Source: Spartobacteria bacterium UBA5019 (GTDB taxonomy: Bacteria > Verrucomicrobiota > Verrucomicrobiia > Chthoniobacterales > Terrimicrobiaceae). Taken from it: a stretch of DNA of 64,000 bases. Positions 7,539-16,443 of this stretch are shown piece after piece. How positions within the stretch are numbered: position 1 is the stretch's first letter; every line of letters begins with the position of its first letter. The notes beneath the pieces are model-generated. The model saw nothing but the letters and a program-made list of their open reading frames with translations. It ran no database searches and was not told the origin of the DNA. A program made the translations under genes and the position numbers. Location of the stretch: the NCBI GenBank assembly GCA_002396485.1, contig DGXZ01000046.1, positions 72,172 to 136,171 on the forward strand, written 5' to 3'.

Positions 7539-8825
7539 TCACTCGTGGCGCAGGGCCTTCACCGGGTCGAGTCGGGCGGCGAACCACGCGGGTATTAGGG
7601 CAGCCAGCGAGCAGATGGCAAAGGCGCTCACGCAGATGAGCACGACATCCGATGGCACGATCTCGGCAGGAATTTCGCTGAATTGGTAAACCGAGGCGGG
7701 AAAGATCTCGATGTGAAATGCGGATGACAGGAAGCGGCTCACCTCGTTGCGGTATTGGACCATGGTAATGCCCATGGCGAGCCCCGTGAGTGTTCCAAAA
7801 ACACCCACGACCATCCCCTGTGCGACGAACACTCCGATAATCTGGTGCGTCTGCGCCCCGAGCGCTTTCATGACTCCGATCTCACGGGTTTTTTGCACGG
7901 TCACTGTGATGAGAGTGTTCATGATTCCAAAAGCCGCCACCAAAATGATGAACATCAGAAGAAAAAACATGACGTTTCGCTCCATGCGGATCGCGTCGAA
8001 GATTTGTTTGTTCATGTCGATCCAGCTCATCGCAAACTGTGGTCGTGGGAGGGAGGTGTTCAGTTCATCGCGCACCGAGTTGGCGAGATAGGGGTCGGTG
8101 GTGGCGAGTGCCAGGCCGTGCGCGCCGCCTCCGAGGTTGTAGAGTTCCTGGCCGATGTAGAGCGGTACGAGCAGGAACTCGCTGTCATAGAGATAGCGTC
8201 CGCTCTCAAAGATGCCTGCCACTTCGAGTTCCGTTGGCAGGATCATTTGCTTCAATGCCGAGACATCGGTGGATTTGTCACCCGAGCGCTGGATGCGGTC
8301 GAGTTCCTCGAGGATCTGGTTAAAATTACCGGGCGAGAAAACCGTCACATTTTCTCCGATGCCCACCCCGAGTTCGCGGGCGAGTTCCGAGCCGATGACG
8401 GTTTTGTTGCCCTCCAGATCGTAGCTCCCATCGACGATGAAATCCGCGACATTCACGACCTTTCGCTCGAGTTCGGCATCGACGCCCCGGATTTTCGGAG
8501 CGAGGCGGCGGTTTTGAAATTCCACGATGACCGGCCCTTGAACGAATGGCGCTGCAGCTTTGACATGCGGATTTTTCATCGCCTGCTCCGCCGTGGCCTC
8601 CCAGTTTTCCAAAACCCCGCCATTGCTTACGATGACATGGGCATCGAAGCCGATGACCTTGCGGCGGAGTTCCTGCTCGAAGCCGGTCATCACAGAAATG
8701 ACTAAAATCAAAACCATGATCCCGAGCGTAACTCCGAGAATTGAAACCAGGGTGATGATCGAAAGAAACGTGCGCTTGGGCTTGAGGTAGCGCAGGGCGA
8801 GAAAAAGGCTGAAACTTTTCGGCAT
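7539..8825 (-). CDS. LolC/LolE-type lipoprotein-releasing permease
   Basis: Inner-membrane subunit that extracts lipoproteins for transfer to the outer membrane. 428 residues. The N-terminal helix region RTFLSIITLVSILGVTLGIM and the following MTGFEQELRRKVIGFDAHVI are classic LolC/E. A large periplasmic domain (about residues 50-270) is followed by three C-terminal helices of the FtsX type (FFLLMFIILVAAFGIMNTLI, MALGAQTHQIIGVFV-like region, AFAICSLAALIPAWFAARLDPVKALRHE). The ATPase LolD is not next to it. The frame is open to 8987, but MPKSFSLFLALRYLKPK is the family start. The thioesterase gene upstream ends 16 bases before it. Confidence 0.9.
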   Translation of the reverse strand: MPKSFSLFLALRYLKPKRTFLSIITLVSILGVTLGIMVLILVISVMTGFEQELRRKVIGFDAHVIVSNGGVLENWEATAEQAMKNPHVKAAAPFVQGPVIVEFQNRRLAPKIRGVDAELERKVVNVADFIVDGSYDLEGNKTVIGSELARELGVGIGENVTVFSPGNFNQILEELDRIQRSGDKSTDVSALKQMILPTELEVAGIFESGRYLYDSEFLLVPLYIGQELYNLGGGAHGLALATTDPYLANSVRDELNTSLPRPQFAMSWIDMNKQIFDAIRMERNVMFFLLMFIILVAAFGIMNTLITVTVQKTREIGVMKALGAQTHQIIGVFVAQGMVVGVFGTLTGLAMGITMVQYRNEVSRFLSSAFHIEIFPASVYQFSEIPAEIVPSDVVLICVSAFAICSLAALIPAWFAARLDPVKALRHE

Positions 8826-8841
8826 GGGTCGGGTAGTATGC

Positions 8842-9249
8842 TTACACGGGGCCTGCGCCCAGCGCATGCCTTGTTTTAGCCGGGATGGGCGCTGGTGCAT
8901 GAAGTGCAGGGTCGATATGGCAGAGCGTGGCAGTGCCGCCAAAGCATGCGGTGCCATCCGCTTTCGCAGCTGCGAATGAAAATCCAAGTGATGAGGTGCC
9001 GATCTTATCTATTCTCAAAGAGATCATGATTTCTTCCTGGAAACGGCATTCTGCCGAGTAGTCGGCGTGAAGGGAAACGATAGGCCAAGCTGTTGCTGCA
9101 TCCAGAATGGGCACTCCCCTGCTTTGAAAAAAGTCATGAACCGCTTCTTCGATGATCACCAACAGGCGGGAAAAGTGGGCGACTCCGGCGGCATCGGTGT
9201 CGGCAAAGCGGATGGAACGCCGGTAGACATGTGTGGCAGAGGTTGGCAT
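8842..9249 (-). CDS. Hotdog thioesterase, likely DHNA-CoA hydrolase
   Basis: 135-residue 4HBT-type thioesterase. RFADTDAAGVAHFSRLL (about residues 14-30) is the catalytic segment, with the Asp of the DTDAAG motif, and it resembles 1,4-dihydroxy-2-naphthoyl-CoA hydrolases that act between MenB and MenA in menaquinone synthesis. Its position, head-to-head with menF across 155 bases, supports that substrate. The specific substrate is inferred from context; other short thioesterases share the motif. Confidence 0.72.
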   Translation of the reverse strand: MPTSATHVYRRSIRFADTDAAGVAHFSRLLVIIEEAVHDFFQSRGVPILDAATAWPIVSLHADYSAECRFQEEIMISLRIDKIGTSSLGFSFAAAKADGTACFGGTATLCHIDPALHAPAPIPAKTRHALGAGPV

Positions 9250-9404
9250 GGGAGAAATTTTCTACCTGTTTTCATCCGGCAGGGAAAGGAAACCACATCA
9301 CCATGGGTCTGCGGCGCGTAATGGTTTATGCCGCCATTGTTGCCGCCGGAAGGTAATTCCCCTATCGCATCCTGTGTCGGTCTTTGGAAGGATAGTCCCA
9401 GTTT

Positions 9405-10730
9405 ATGCTTTTTCATCACAGCTCGAATCTTCGTGCGGGAACCCGCCCTGACCTGCGTGGGCTTGTGGGGGGGGAGCGGATTTCCTTTTCCGGCATCCGC
9501 CGCTTCGAGTGGGAACTCGAGGATTTGGGGGGCTTTTCGCCGCTGTGGCTGGATGCCGCCGCTATTTATCCCAAGGTATTTTGGAGATCGCGCTCCGGTG
9601 CGGCGCAAACGCTGGCGGTCGGAGAATTGCGGAAAGGCAGCCTGCGGAATTTGCTGCCTCTTCTGGATGGCGCAGACGAGGGCGTGCGACTTTTCGGGGG
9701 GGAGCGCTTTGATGCAGCGGCCGATCCAAAAGAGGGTTGGAGGGAGTTTCCAGAGCGCTACTTTTTTATTCCGAGGGCTGAGATCATCCATGCCGGCGGG
9801 CGCACACTGCTTGCGGTGAACCTGATTGGTGGCGATGAGGCGTTGGACGAGTTGGAGGATTGGGTTGCGGCGCTCGGGGAGTGCCCCTCGCCGCACCAAC
9901 CTGCTGTCCTGACACGCTGGGACATTCCAAATTTTACTCAATGGTCTTCGGCCGTCGGTGCCGCGTTGGAGAGCTTTGCCTCGGGGCCCTTGCGCAAGGT
10001 GGTTTTAGCCCGGCGCTCCACGCTAGATCTTGTTGAAAAGGTATCGCCGCATCTTCTGCTTGCTGTGCTGATGGGAGCAGCCCCGGCTTGTTTTCATTTT
10101 TCGTTCCAGCCCTCCGCACGGGCTGGAGCTTTTCTCGGAGCGAGTCCGGAGTTGCTCTACCGCCGCATTGGGGAACGCCTCGAGAGTGAGGCCGTCGCGG
10201 GAACCCGTCCGCGCAGTCTGGATGCCGCTGAGGATGAAAGGTTGGAATCCCAGCTCTTGAAGTTTTCCAAGGAACAATTGGAACACAGCCTTGTCGTAGA
10301 AGCTCTGGAGCAAACCTTCCGCAGGCTCTGCGTCGATTACGCCTGCGATGAAAAGCCGGGCGTGCTGAAGCTCTCCCGGGTGCAACACCTCCGAACTGCC
10401 GTTTCAGGAACGCTGCGCGGGGCGGTGGATGACGCCGCGATTCTTGAAGCCTTTCATCCGACGCCTGCCACATGTGGAGCGCCCGTTGCCGATGCGCTGC
10501 GTTTTATCTCCGATCACGAGAAGTTCGACAGGGGTTGGTATGCCGGTCCTTTTGGATGCGTCTCGAAGGACTCCACCGAATTCGCCGTTGCGATCCGGTC
10601 GATGCTGGCCAAAGGATCTCAGGTCGAGGTTTTCGCAGGGGCCGGTATCGTCGAGGGGTCTGATCCCGAGCGGGAGTGGTTCGAACTCGAGGATAAAATC
10701 TCGGGCGTCTTGAATGTGCTTTCGGCATGA
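9405..10730 (+). CDS. menF: Menaquinone-specific isochorismate synthase
   Basis: Converts chorismate to isochorismate, the first step of menaquinone synthesis. 441 residues. The chorismate-binding C-terminal half shows KVVLARRS, GAFLGASPELLYRR, SEAVAGTRPR, VQHLRTAVSGTL, the family signature HPTPATCGAPVADAL, and FAGAGIVEGSDPEREW. The N-terminal half is less conserved, as usual. Its stop overlaps the menD start (ATGA). The enzyme could belong to a siderophore pathway, but menD and menH directly follow, so MenF is the best call. Confidence 0.93.
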   Translation: MLFHHSSNLRAGTRPDLRGLVGGERISFSGIRRFEWELEDLGGFSPLWLDAAAIYPKVFWRSRSGAAQTLAVGELRKGSLRNLLPLLDGADEGVRLFGGERFDAAADPKEGWREFPERYFFIPRAEIIHAGGRTLLAVNLIGGDEALDELEDWVAALGECPSPHQPAVLTRWDIPNFTQWSSAVGAALESFASGPLRKVVLARRSTLDLVEKVSPHLLLAVLMGAAPACFHFSFQPSARAGAFLGASPELLYRRIGERLESEAVAGTRPRSLDAAEDERLESQLLKFSKEQLEHSLVVEALEQTFRRLCVDYACDEKPGVLKLSRVQHLRTAVSGTLRGAVDDAAILEAFHPTPATCGAPVADALRFISDHEKFDRGWYAGPFGCVSKDSTEFAVAIRSMLAKGSQVEVFAGAGIVEGSDPEREWFELEDKISGVLNVLSA

Positions 10731-12406
10731 GCGGTGTTGCGTCCAACCGCACTTGGGGGCAGTCGCTCGTGGATGGGCTTTGCCAACTTGGCGCGGGCCG
10801 ATTTTTTCTCAGCCCCGGAGCGCGTAGTGCTCCATTAGCCGCTGCCTTGAGCGGACACCATGTCACCACCCATTACGACGAGCGCGGCATGGCTTTTGCC
10901 GCTCTGGGATGGGCGATGGCAACCGGACGTCCCGCCGTTTGCGTGACCACCAGCGGGTCTGCCGTGGCAAATCTGCTTCCGGCCTGTGTGGAAGCCTTCC
11001 ACTCGAATGTTCCGCTCATCTTTTTAACAGCCGACCGTCCCCCTGAGTTGAGGGGCACCGGGGCAAACCAAACGATTCATCAACCCGGTCTCTTCGGAGG
11101 TTTTGTGCGGTATGCCGTGGATTTGCCATGTGCTCAGGAGGTGGGAGCCATGTCGCGTCTCTCTGATGTGCTTTCCGAGGTTGTCGCGATAGCCATGGGT
11201 CCCCAGCCGGGGCCTGTGCATTTGAATGTTCCGATTCGCGAGCCTCTACTCGAAGGCGGGGTTGCTGCGGGTGATGAGAAAATCGAGTTTTCGAGGGTTG
11301 CGAATTCATTTCCTTTCGATTGGCCATCCGATTTCGATTTCCAGAGGTTCGCATCCGGTCGCGGCGTTGTTGCCATCGGTCGATTGCCTGTCGGGGAGCA
11401 GGAGCGGGTCGGTGCTATTTTGGATTTGGCAGAAAAATTGGGCTGGCCGGTCCTAGCGGATGCCGCTTCTGGAGCGCGTTTGCGGCCAGGGATCATTCGC
11501 CATGCGGATTGGATTCTCCAGAGCCATGATGTCCCTCCGCCGGAGCGAGTGCTGCATTTCGGGGGCGCACTAGTTTCGAAGCGCATCGGAAAATGGTTGT
11601 CGGCATGTCGCGGCGTCGACTGCCTGCAGCTGAGGATGTTTCCGGAGCGCCTGGATCCTTGGGACCAGCATCCCTATTTCCTCCGTTCCGGGATTCAGCA
11701 GTTCTGCGAATCGGTGAAGCTATTCGCTCTGCCGATGGCCACCGAGAATTGGATCGAATCTTGGCACCGGGCGGATGGGGCCGTTGCTGCCACGATTGAG
11801 GCGGAATTGCCCACGGATGATGCTATCAGCGAACCGGTGATTCTGCGCGCTTTGGCGGATGTCGCTGCCGGGACAAATTGGCCCGTGTTCCTTGGAAATT
11901 CCATGCCGATCCGGGATTTTGATTCCTGTGTAGCTGCGGTTTCGAATGATGTCGTAAATGTTTTTGCCAACCGGGGAGCCAGTGGAATCGACGGGAATAT
12001 CGCCACTGTGGCTGGTCTGGCTCTGGGCTGCGCGTCTCCTCTTCTGGCCGTCATGGGTGACCTCGCCGCGCTGCACGATTTGAATTCCCTTCCGCTCCTG
12101 CATGGATTGCCCGTCACGCTCGTGATCATCAATAATGGCGGTGGCGGCATTTTTCGTTTTCTGCCGATCGATGTGGAGGAGCGCTTGATGGAAACCCCGC
12201 ATGCATGGGAATTTCGCGGAGCTGCACAGCAATTCGGAATGGATTATCATCAAGTGGCCTCGCTTTCGGAACTCCGCAGATTGCTCGCAGAGCGCCATGC
12301 CGCGCCGCGAATTCTTGAGTGCCGCACAGACCGGGGGGGAAACCACGCGCTCCACCTTCGTATCGCCGAGGCTTGCAGGGCGCTCTCGTTGTCATGGGTC
12401 GATTGA
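10727..12406 (+). CDS. menD: SEPHCHC synthase MenD
   Basis: Thiamine-diphosphate enzyme that joins isochorismate and 2-oxoglutarate (2-succinyl-5-enolpyruvyl-6-hydroxy-3-cyclohexene-1-carboxylate synthase). 559 residues. N-terminal PYR domain: FFLSPGARSAPLAAAL, HYDERGMAFAALGWA with the catalytic Glu, CVTTSGSAVANLLPA, and LTADRPPELRGTGANQTI. C-terminal PP domain: FANRGASGIDGN, AVMGDLAALHDLNS with the metal-binding GD, and IINNGGGGIFRFLP. It overlaps menF by four bases and menH by 13, giving a translationally coupled operon. Confidence 0.96.
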   Translation: MSGVASNRTWGQSLVDGLCQLGAGRFFLSPGARSAPLAAALSGHHVTTHYDERGMAFAALGWAMATGRPAVCVTTSGSAVANLLPACVEAFHSNVPLIFLTADRPPELRGTGANQTIHQPGLFGGFVRYAVDLPCAQEVGAMSRLSDVLSEVVAIAMGPQPGPVHLNVPIREPLLEGGVAAGDEKIEFSRVANSFPFDWPSDFDFQRFASGRGVVAIGRLPVGEQERVGAILDLAEKLGWPVLADAASGARLRPGIIRHADWILQSHDVPPPERVLHFGGALVSKRIGKWLSACRGVDCLQLRMFPERLDPWDQHPYFLRSGIQQFCESVKLFALPMATENWIESWHRADGAVAATIEAELPTDDAISEPVILRALADVAAGTNWPVFLGNSMPIRDFDSCVAAVSNDVVNVFANRGASGIDGNIATVAGLALGCASPLLAVMGDLAALHDLNSLPLLHGLPVTLVIINNGGGGIFRFLPIDVEERLMETPHAWEFRGAAQQFGMDYHQVASLSELRRLLAERHAAPRILECRTDRGGNHALHLRIAEACRALSLSWVD

Positions 12407-13194
12407 AATTTCATACTCGTGGCACTGGTGGGCGGGTTATGCTCTGCTTGCACGGATTTTTAGGCGAGGGGAGTGATTGGGAGAAATGTGCAGACGCATT
12501 CCTCGTGCACTCGCCCGAATGGCAGGTCGCCCTGATCGATCTGCCGGGCCATTCCGACGAGGAGGTTGGCTGGCTTTGTCCGACAGCGGATGAATTTTCT
12601 CAATCCTTGCGTGATTTGGTGGCTGCCGAGGGGTGGGGGAGAGCGGTGGTTGCTGGATACTCTTTGGGTGGGCGTCTAGGGCTTCATACGGCTCTTTCTT
12701 TTCCCGAGGTCTTTGCTGTTTTTATTGGTATCTCCACCACGGCTGGGATGGAGGATGAAGCAGAGCGTGCTCGCCGGGTTGACTCTGATTCAGCTCTCGC
12801 CTTGCGCCTCCGCTCGGATGCCGACTTTCCCGGGTTTTTGCGCGAGTGGTGGCATCAACCGGTCTTTGCATCCCCCGCTCGACTGGGCAGCGATTTGGAA
12901 AATTTCGTGACCTCCCGCCAGCGGCGCGATCCTGTCCGCATGGCGGCGTGTCTTGAGACCTGGAGCGTAGGAAGGATGCCTTCGCAATGGTCTGGCCTGC
13001 CCGAGTATTCGGGACGAGCCCTTTTGCTCAGTGGAGAGGCCGATGGCAAATACGCTTTCGCTGCCGAACGAATGCAGGCTGCCTTCCGAAATGCGGAGCA
13101 CCTCAGCATAGCCAGTGCGGGCCACCAACTTCTCGTGGAGAAGCCCCAAGAAGTCGCGCGCGCCATGGCTTCTTTTCTCAACCAACGCAGTTGA
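12394..13194 (+). CDS. menH: SHCHC synthase MenH (alpha/beta hydrolase)
   Basis: Removes pyruvate from the MenD product. 266 residues. LHGFLGEGSDW forms the oxyanion region, VAGYSLGGRLGLHTAL carries the nucleophilic Ser in the GYSLGGR form typical of MenH, and SAGHQLLVEKP carries the catalytic His. The open frame starts at 12319 inside menD; the ATG at 12394 gives the family N-terminus MGRLKFHTRGTGG. It is the last gene of the menFDH operon; menB, menC, menE and menA are not in the window. Confidence 0.92.
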   Translation: MGRLKFHTRGTGGRVMLCLHGFLGEGSDWEKCADAFLVHSPEWQVALIDLPGHSDEEVGWLCPTADEFSQSLRDLVAAEGWGRAVVAGYSLGGRLGLHTALSFPEVFAVFIGISTTAGMEDEAERARRVDSDSALALRLRSDADFPGFLREWWHQPVFASPARLGSDLENFVTSRQRRDPVRMAACLETWSVGRMPSQWSGLPEYSGRALLLSGEADGKYAFAAERMQAAFRNAEHLSIASAGHQLLVEKPQEVARAMASFLNQRS

Positions 13195-13197
13195 CCC

Positions 13198-13253
13198 CGC
13201 GCGGCAGCGCGATCGTTTGAATTGGAGGGTCAACCTCCGGCTTGGCCCATTTT
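13198..13253. repeat. Structured repeat, modules 1-end and 2; probable menH terminator
   Basis: Starts with the CGCGCGGCAGCGCG palindrome also found (as its complement) at the end of module 1 copies, then GGGTCAA-CCTCCGGC-TTGGCCC followed by ATTTTT. An alternative stem GGAGG-GTCAA-CCTCC is possible. It fills the gap between the convergent menH and the WalJ-like gene and could terminate menH. Confidence 0.6.
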
Positions 13254-13387
13254 TCTCATTCAGGATGGCAACCTCGTCGACGACCGAACGCCGCTTCGCG
13301 GCTGAAGCTTGGGGTATGCGAGACGATGCCCCTCCCGGTTGCACGGGTCGCGCTGCCTCGCGGGATGGGAATCGTTCAGCAAGAGTT

Positions 13388-14170
13388 TTACACGGCGATC
13401 GTGTGGGGCAGGGGGAATCCCTCGGCTCCTGGGCAATGGACCTGTGTGTGGCTGTTCCCATTGGCTTGGAGCTTTTTCAGAATGGTGCCGGTCGCGAGTG
13501 CGGGGGCGTTGCAGTCTTCGCTCAAGTGGGCAAGGAGGACATGGCGTAGATCAGGGCTTGCGATTTCGGCAACGAGGTTGGCTGCGGCTTGATTGGAAAG
13601 GTGGCCGTGACGCGAGAGGATGCGTTGCTTCACGGACCAGGGACGTTTTTGATCATTTTGCAGGAGGGTCTCGTCGTGGTTCGCTTCGATGAGCACGGCA
13701 TTGACGCCGCGCGTCGAGTTCACCACTTGACGCGGGGCGTGTCCGAGATCGGTAAGAACGGCGAAGGAAGAGGTGCCGTGTCTTAGAACGAAACCCACAG
13801 GGTCGGATGCATCATGCGGCACGGAGAAGGGATGGATGTTGAAGTCCCCAACTTGAAAGGCCGTTCCGCTTGAAAAGAACCGCCACTCCACTTCTATTCC
13901 GCCCTTGCGCAGGCTGTCTGCGGTGAGTGGGTTTGTGAAAACAGGGATCGTGTTTTTTCCGCAAAGCCCCTTTAGACCGCGCGTGTGGTCCACATGCTCG
14001 TGGGTGAGAAGAATCCCTGCGAGCGCCTCTGGGGGCGTCGCCAGTTCGGCCAGTAGGCAGCTGAGGCGTTTCGCGCTGAGGCCTGCATCGATCAAAATCG
14101 CGGTCTCCCCCGCCTTGGCAAGAATAGCGTTTCCCGAGCTGCCACTGGCGAGGATGGAGACATGAATCAT
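13388..14170 (-). CDS. Metallo-beta-lactamase-fold hydrolase, WalJ/YycJ-like
   Basis: 260 residues. IHVSILASGSSGNAILA at the N-terminus is typical of the YycJ/WalJ branch, implicated elsewhere in DNA repair and cell-wall control. The metal motif THEHVDHTRG (HxHxDH) is at about residue 56, with LIDAGLSAKRL before it. Later FSVPHDASDPVGFVL and DLGHAPRQV supply further ligands, and LSRHGHLSN another His. The start at ATG 14170 is chosen over the open frame to 14227 because MIHVSILASGSSGN is the family N-terminus. Exact substrate is not known. Confidence 0.8.
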   Translation of the reverse strand: MIHVSILASGSSGNAILAKAGETAILIDAGLSAKRLSCLLAELATPPEALAGILLTHEHVDHTRGLKGLCGKNTIPVFTNPLTADSLRKGGIEVEWRFFSSGTAFQVGDFNIHPFSVPHDASDPVGFVLRHGTSSFAVLTDLGHAPRQVVNSTRGVNAVLIEANHDETLLQNDQKRPWSVKQRILSRHGHLSNQAAANLVAEIASPDLRHVLLAHLSEDCNAPALATGTILKKLQANGNSHTQVHCPGAEGFPLPHTIAV

Positions 14171-14273
14171 GAGTGGCAGAGAGTAAGTAAAAGGCCTCCT
14201 CTTTGCGAGACGAAGATCGGCGTCCAAGACAGGGCTTGCAGAGGGGGGGGCTACGGGGGTAGAGCCTTCTCAT

Positions 14274-14885
14274 ATGAAAAGTTTTTACACACCTCGCAAG
14301 GGCGGCAATGAAGCGGGCGTCGTTGCTCTGGTCGCCGTTTGCATTTTGCTCCTCGCGGGATTCCGCGTGCTTCGAGCCGGATTTCTTCCGGAGTTGCCAA
14401 ATTTCTCTCCTGTGTCTGCCGTGGCTTTTTGCGGTGGGCTTTTCCTGCCGGGTCTCCTGGCCTGGATCGTTCCCATCAGCGTCCTCTTTGTTTCCGATCT
14501 GGCTTTGGCCATGCTCCTCGGATACCCGGCATTCAGCTCGGCGCAATTTGTCTCCTGGACCTGCATCCTTGCAGTCGTTGGAATCGGCCGTTTTCTGTCA
14601 AAAGAGTCCTTCTCAACGCCACGGTTTTTTTCCGCCCTGATCGGCTGCGGGCTCCTTTTTTACCTCGTGACCAATACCGCTGCGTGGATCGGAAATCCCT
14701 CTTATCCGAGCGGCTTGGGGGGGCTTTGGATGTCGCTCACGACGGGATTGCCCGGATTTCCTCCCTCCTGGATGTTCTACCGCAACGCGCTGGTATCGGA
14801 CCTCATCTTTGGGTCTTTGCTATTGGCGGTTTGGGCTCTGGCCCGTCGCGCCGTGAGCGGAAATCCTCAGCTCCACAGCGCCTGA
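14274..14885 (+). CDS. DUF6580-like integral membrane protein
   Basis: 203 residues with about five to six helices. The segments LPNFSPVSAVAFCGGLFLPG, FVSDLALAMLLGYPAF, LLFYLVTNTAAWIGNPSYP and FYRNALVSDLIFGSLLLAVW match the pattern of DUF6580 proteins, which resemble ECF-transporter substrate-binding (S) components. The ligand is unknown. It starts 24 bases after a run of eight G (14243-14250) in the region shared with the divergent hydrolase gene. Confidence 0.55.
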   Translation: MKSFYTPRKGGNEAGVVALVAVCILLLAGFRVLRAGFLPELPNFSPVSAVAFCGGLFLPGLLAWIVPISVLFVSDLALAMLLGYPAFSSAQFVSWTCILAVVGIGRFLSKESFSTPRFFSALIGCGLLFYLVTNTAAWIGNPSYPSGLGGLWMSLTTGLPGFPPSWMFYRNALVSDLIFGSLLLAVWALARRAVSGNPQLHSA

Positions 14886-14907
14886 TTACGAAAATCTTTC
14901 TTCCCTC

Positions 14908-14937
14908 AAAAAAAACCCGACCCGTTTGCGGGTCGGG
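14908..14937 (-). terminator. Terminator of the 104-residue gene (minus strand)
   Basis: CCCGACCC-GTTTGC-GGGTCGGG stem (14916-14937) with an A8 run on its left, which is a U-run for minus-strand transcripts. It lies 31 bases after the stop of the minus-strand gene. Confidence 0.85.
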
Positions 14938-14968
14938 GATTTCATCTTAGATAAGGAATGCCTTTTGT

Positions 14969-15283
14969 TTATTTGGCGACCGGTATCGGATCGGGAGTCA
15001 GGGCCTTTGACAAAGAAGCGAGGCCTTTGTATTTTTTGCCGGTCTTTTTAACCATTCCTCGGGAAACAAGATTTTGAAGTTTCTCGTAGGCTCGTAGGCG
15101 GAGCATCTCTTCGCCGCCGCTGGCTGCGTTGCGAGCCTTCAGACGTTCATGGACTTGATCGAACAACTGCTTGAATTCGAAGGAGGTCTTTTTAGTAAGA
15201 ACTGCCACCAGTTCCTCGGTAACCAAATCAGGTCCGCGTCTGGAGAACGCACTTTTACGTTGCATAAGCATTAGAAAAAACAT
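14969..15283 (-). CDS. Hypothetical small basic protein
   Basis: Up to 104 residues; the likely start is one of three closely spaced ATGs (15283, 15271, 15265), the last giving MQRKSAFSRRGPD. The protein is charged and mostly helical, with VTEELVAVLTKKTSFEFKQL, a middle segment RLRAYEKLQNLVSRGMVKK and a Lys-rich end, a pattern like a winged-helix DNA-binding protein. It has its own terminator. No family is recognised. Confidence 0.55.
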   Translation of the reverse strand: MFFLMLMQRKSAFSRRGPDLVTEELVAVLTKKTSFEFKQLFDQVHERLKARNAASGGEEMLRLRAYEKLQNLVSRGMVKKTGKKYKGLASLSKALTPDPIPVAK

Positions 15284-15543
15284 TTACCATGATAGTGTGG
15301 ACTTGTCCATCTTTTGTTTCCTTCACAAGGAAAATAAACAATAATAGCAATATAACACATTCTACTGAAGTTTTATAAAAACAGACTTAGTGCGCCTCTA
15401 AAGTTGGCGGAAATCCTCTGCGCAACGTATTTGAAGCCAAACAAACCCCTCCCTTGCCTCGAAAGCAAGAGTCTGCCGACATCACCTTTTTTGAAATTCG
15501 GATTTACAAGGCGTCCGTGGCGATGCATCTTCACCACCCCGTT
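15284..15543. other. AT-rich intergenic region upstream of tRNA-Leu
   Basis: About 260 bases, clearly more AT-rich than the rest, with a small hairpin TTTCCTT-CAC-AAGGAAA at 15317-15333. It probably holds promoters for the minus-strand gene and for the tRNA. No coding frame with good support was seen. Confidence 0.4.
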
Positions 15544-15628
15544 GCTCACGTGGCGGAACTGGCAGACGCATACGACTCAGGATCGTATGGGGTAACCCGT
15601 GGAGGTTCGAGTCCTCTCGTGAGCACCA
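15544..15628 (+). tRNA. tRNA-Leu (anticodon CAG)
   Basis: 85 bases including an encoded CCA. The acceptor stem is GCTCACG / CGTGAGC with discriminator A. The anticodon loop CTCAGGA gives anticodon CAG, closed by a TACGA/TCGTA stem. A long variable arm (GGGGTAACCC) marks it as class II, and the T arm reads GAGGTTCGAGTCCTC. It reads CUG leucine codons. menG begins 25 bases downstream. Confidence 0.97.
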
Positions 15629-15653
15629 TCCTTTTCCGGATATCGAAAAAAAA

Positions 15654-16352
15654 GTGGATCATCAACTTGCCCAAAAAAATCCGGAGTTCGTGCGAAGCAC
15701 TTTTGCTTCGATTGCTGGCCGATACGATCTGGCGAATCACTTGCTCAGTGGCGGGATGGATTTTATCTGGAGAGCCAAGCTGGCGCGGCTCGTGGCTGGG
15801 TGTATCCCTTCCGAGGTCCTGGATCTCGCCACCGGCAGCGGAGATTTGGCATTGGCTATTAAAAAGACCTGCCCGGCTGCGCGCATCACCGCTGCAGATT
15901 TTTGCTTGCCAATGTTGGAGCAGGCGCGTCTCAAGGGAGTCGAAAGCTTGGTCCAGGCTGACGGCTTGGCGTTGCCGTTTTCCGATGGATCGTTTGATGT
16001 GCTGACGGTCGCCTTCGGTCTTCGCAACATGGCGGACTGGAAGGCTGCGATCCTGGAGATGAACCGCGTCCTCCGTCCCGGTGGCGTCTTGTTCATTCTG
16101 GATTTTTCGCTGCCCGAGTGGCAGCCCTTGCTCTCCTTTTACCGCCTCTACCTCCACCATGTGCTGCCTCGTTTGGCGCATTGGGCGACTCAGCGCAAGG
16201 AGGCGTATGAGTATCTTGGTGGTTCGATCGAGACATTTCCAAGTGGTCGGAAAATGAATGCCCTCCTCGAGGAATGTGGATTTTCCTGTGAGGCTCCTAG
16301 GCCTCTCACACTCGGCGTCGTATCGATTTATCAGGCGAGGAGAAGAGGGTAG
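15654..16352 (+). CDS. menG: Demethylmenaquinone methyltransferase (UbiE/MenG)
   Basis: SAM-dependent enzyme for the last step of menaquinone synthesis. 232 residues. FASIAGRYDLANHLLSGGMD is the UbiE N-terminal signature, SAM-binding VLDLATGSGDLALAI follows at about residue 55, then DGSFDVLTVAFGLRNM and EMNRVLRPGGVLFILDFSLP. The start is GTG at 15654; the next ATG would cut into the conserved N-terminus. It is separated from menFDH by about 2.5 kb and follows the tRNA directly. Confidence 0.93.
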   Translation: MDHQLAQKNPEFVRSTFASIAGRYDLANHLLSGGMDFIWRAKLARLVAGCIPSEVLDLATGSGDLALAIKKTCPAARITAADFCLPMLEQARLKGVESLVQADGLALPFSDGSFDVLTVAFGLRNMADWKAAILEMNRVLRPGGVLFILDFSLPEWQPLLSFYRLYLHHVLPRLAHWATQRKEAYEYLGGSIETFPSGRKMNALLEECGFSCEAPRPLTLGVVSIYQARRRG

Positions 16353-16356
16353 GGCG

Positions 16357-16430
16357 GCGCTTTTGTGAATGGAAAATGGGCCATGCCGGAGGATGGCCCT
16401 CCCATTGGCACGAGGCGCGCTGCCGCGCGG
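16357..16430. repeat. Structured repeat, module 1 (copy A)
   Basis: 74-base element with two potential hairpins: GGGCC-ATGCCGGAGGAT-GGCCC and the CGCGCTGCCGCGCG palindrome. It sits between the convergent menG and pfk stops. Nearly the same sequence recurs at 19571 and 19777. Confidence 0.8.
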
Positions 16431-16443
16431 GCGGTGTGTTGTT

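Noticed and set aside
15317..15333. TTTCCTT-CAC-AAGGAAA hairpin as a terminator
   Set aside because: No T-run follows on either strand and no gene ends there; a 7-bp AT-rich hairpin can occur by chance.
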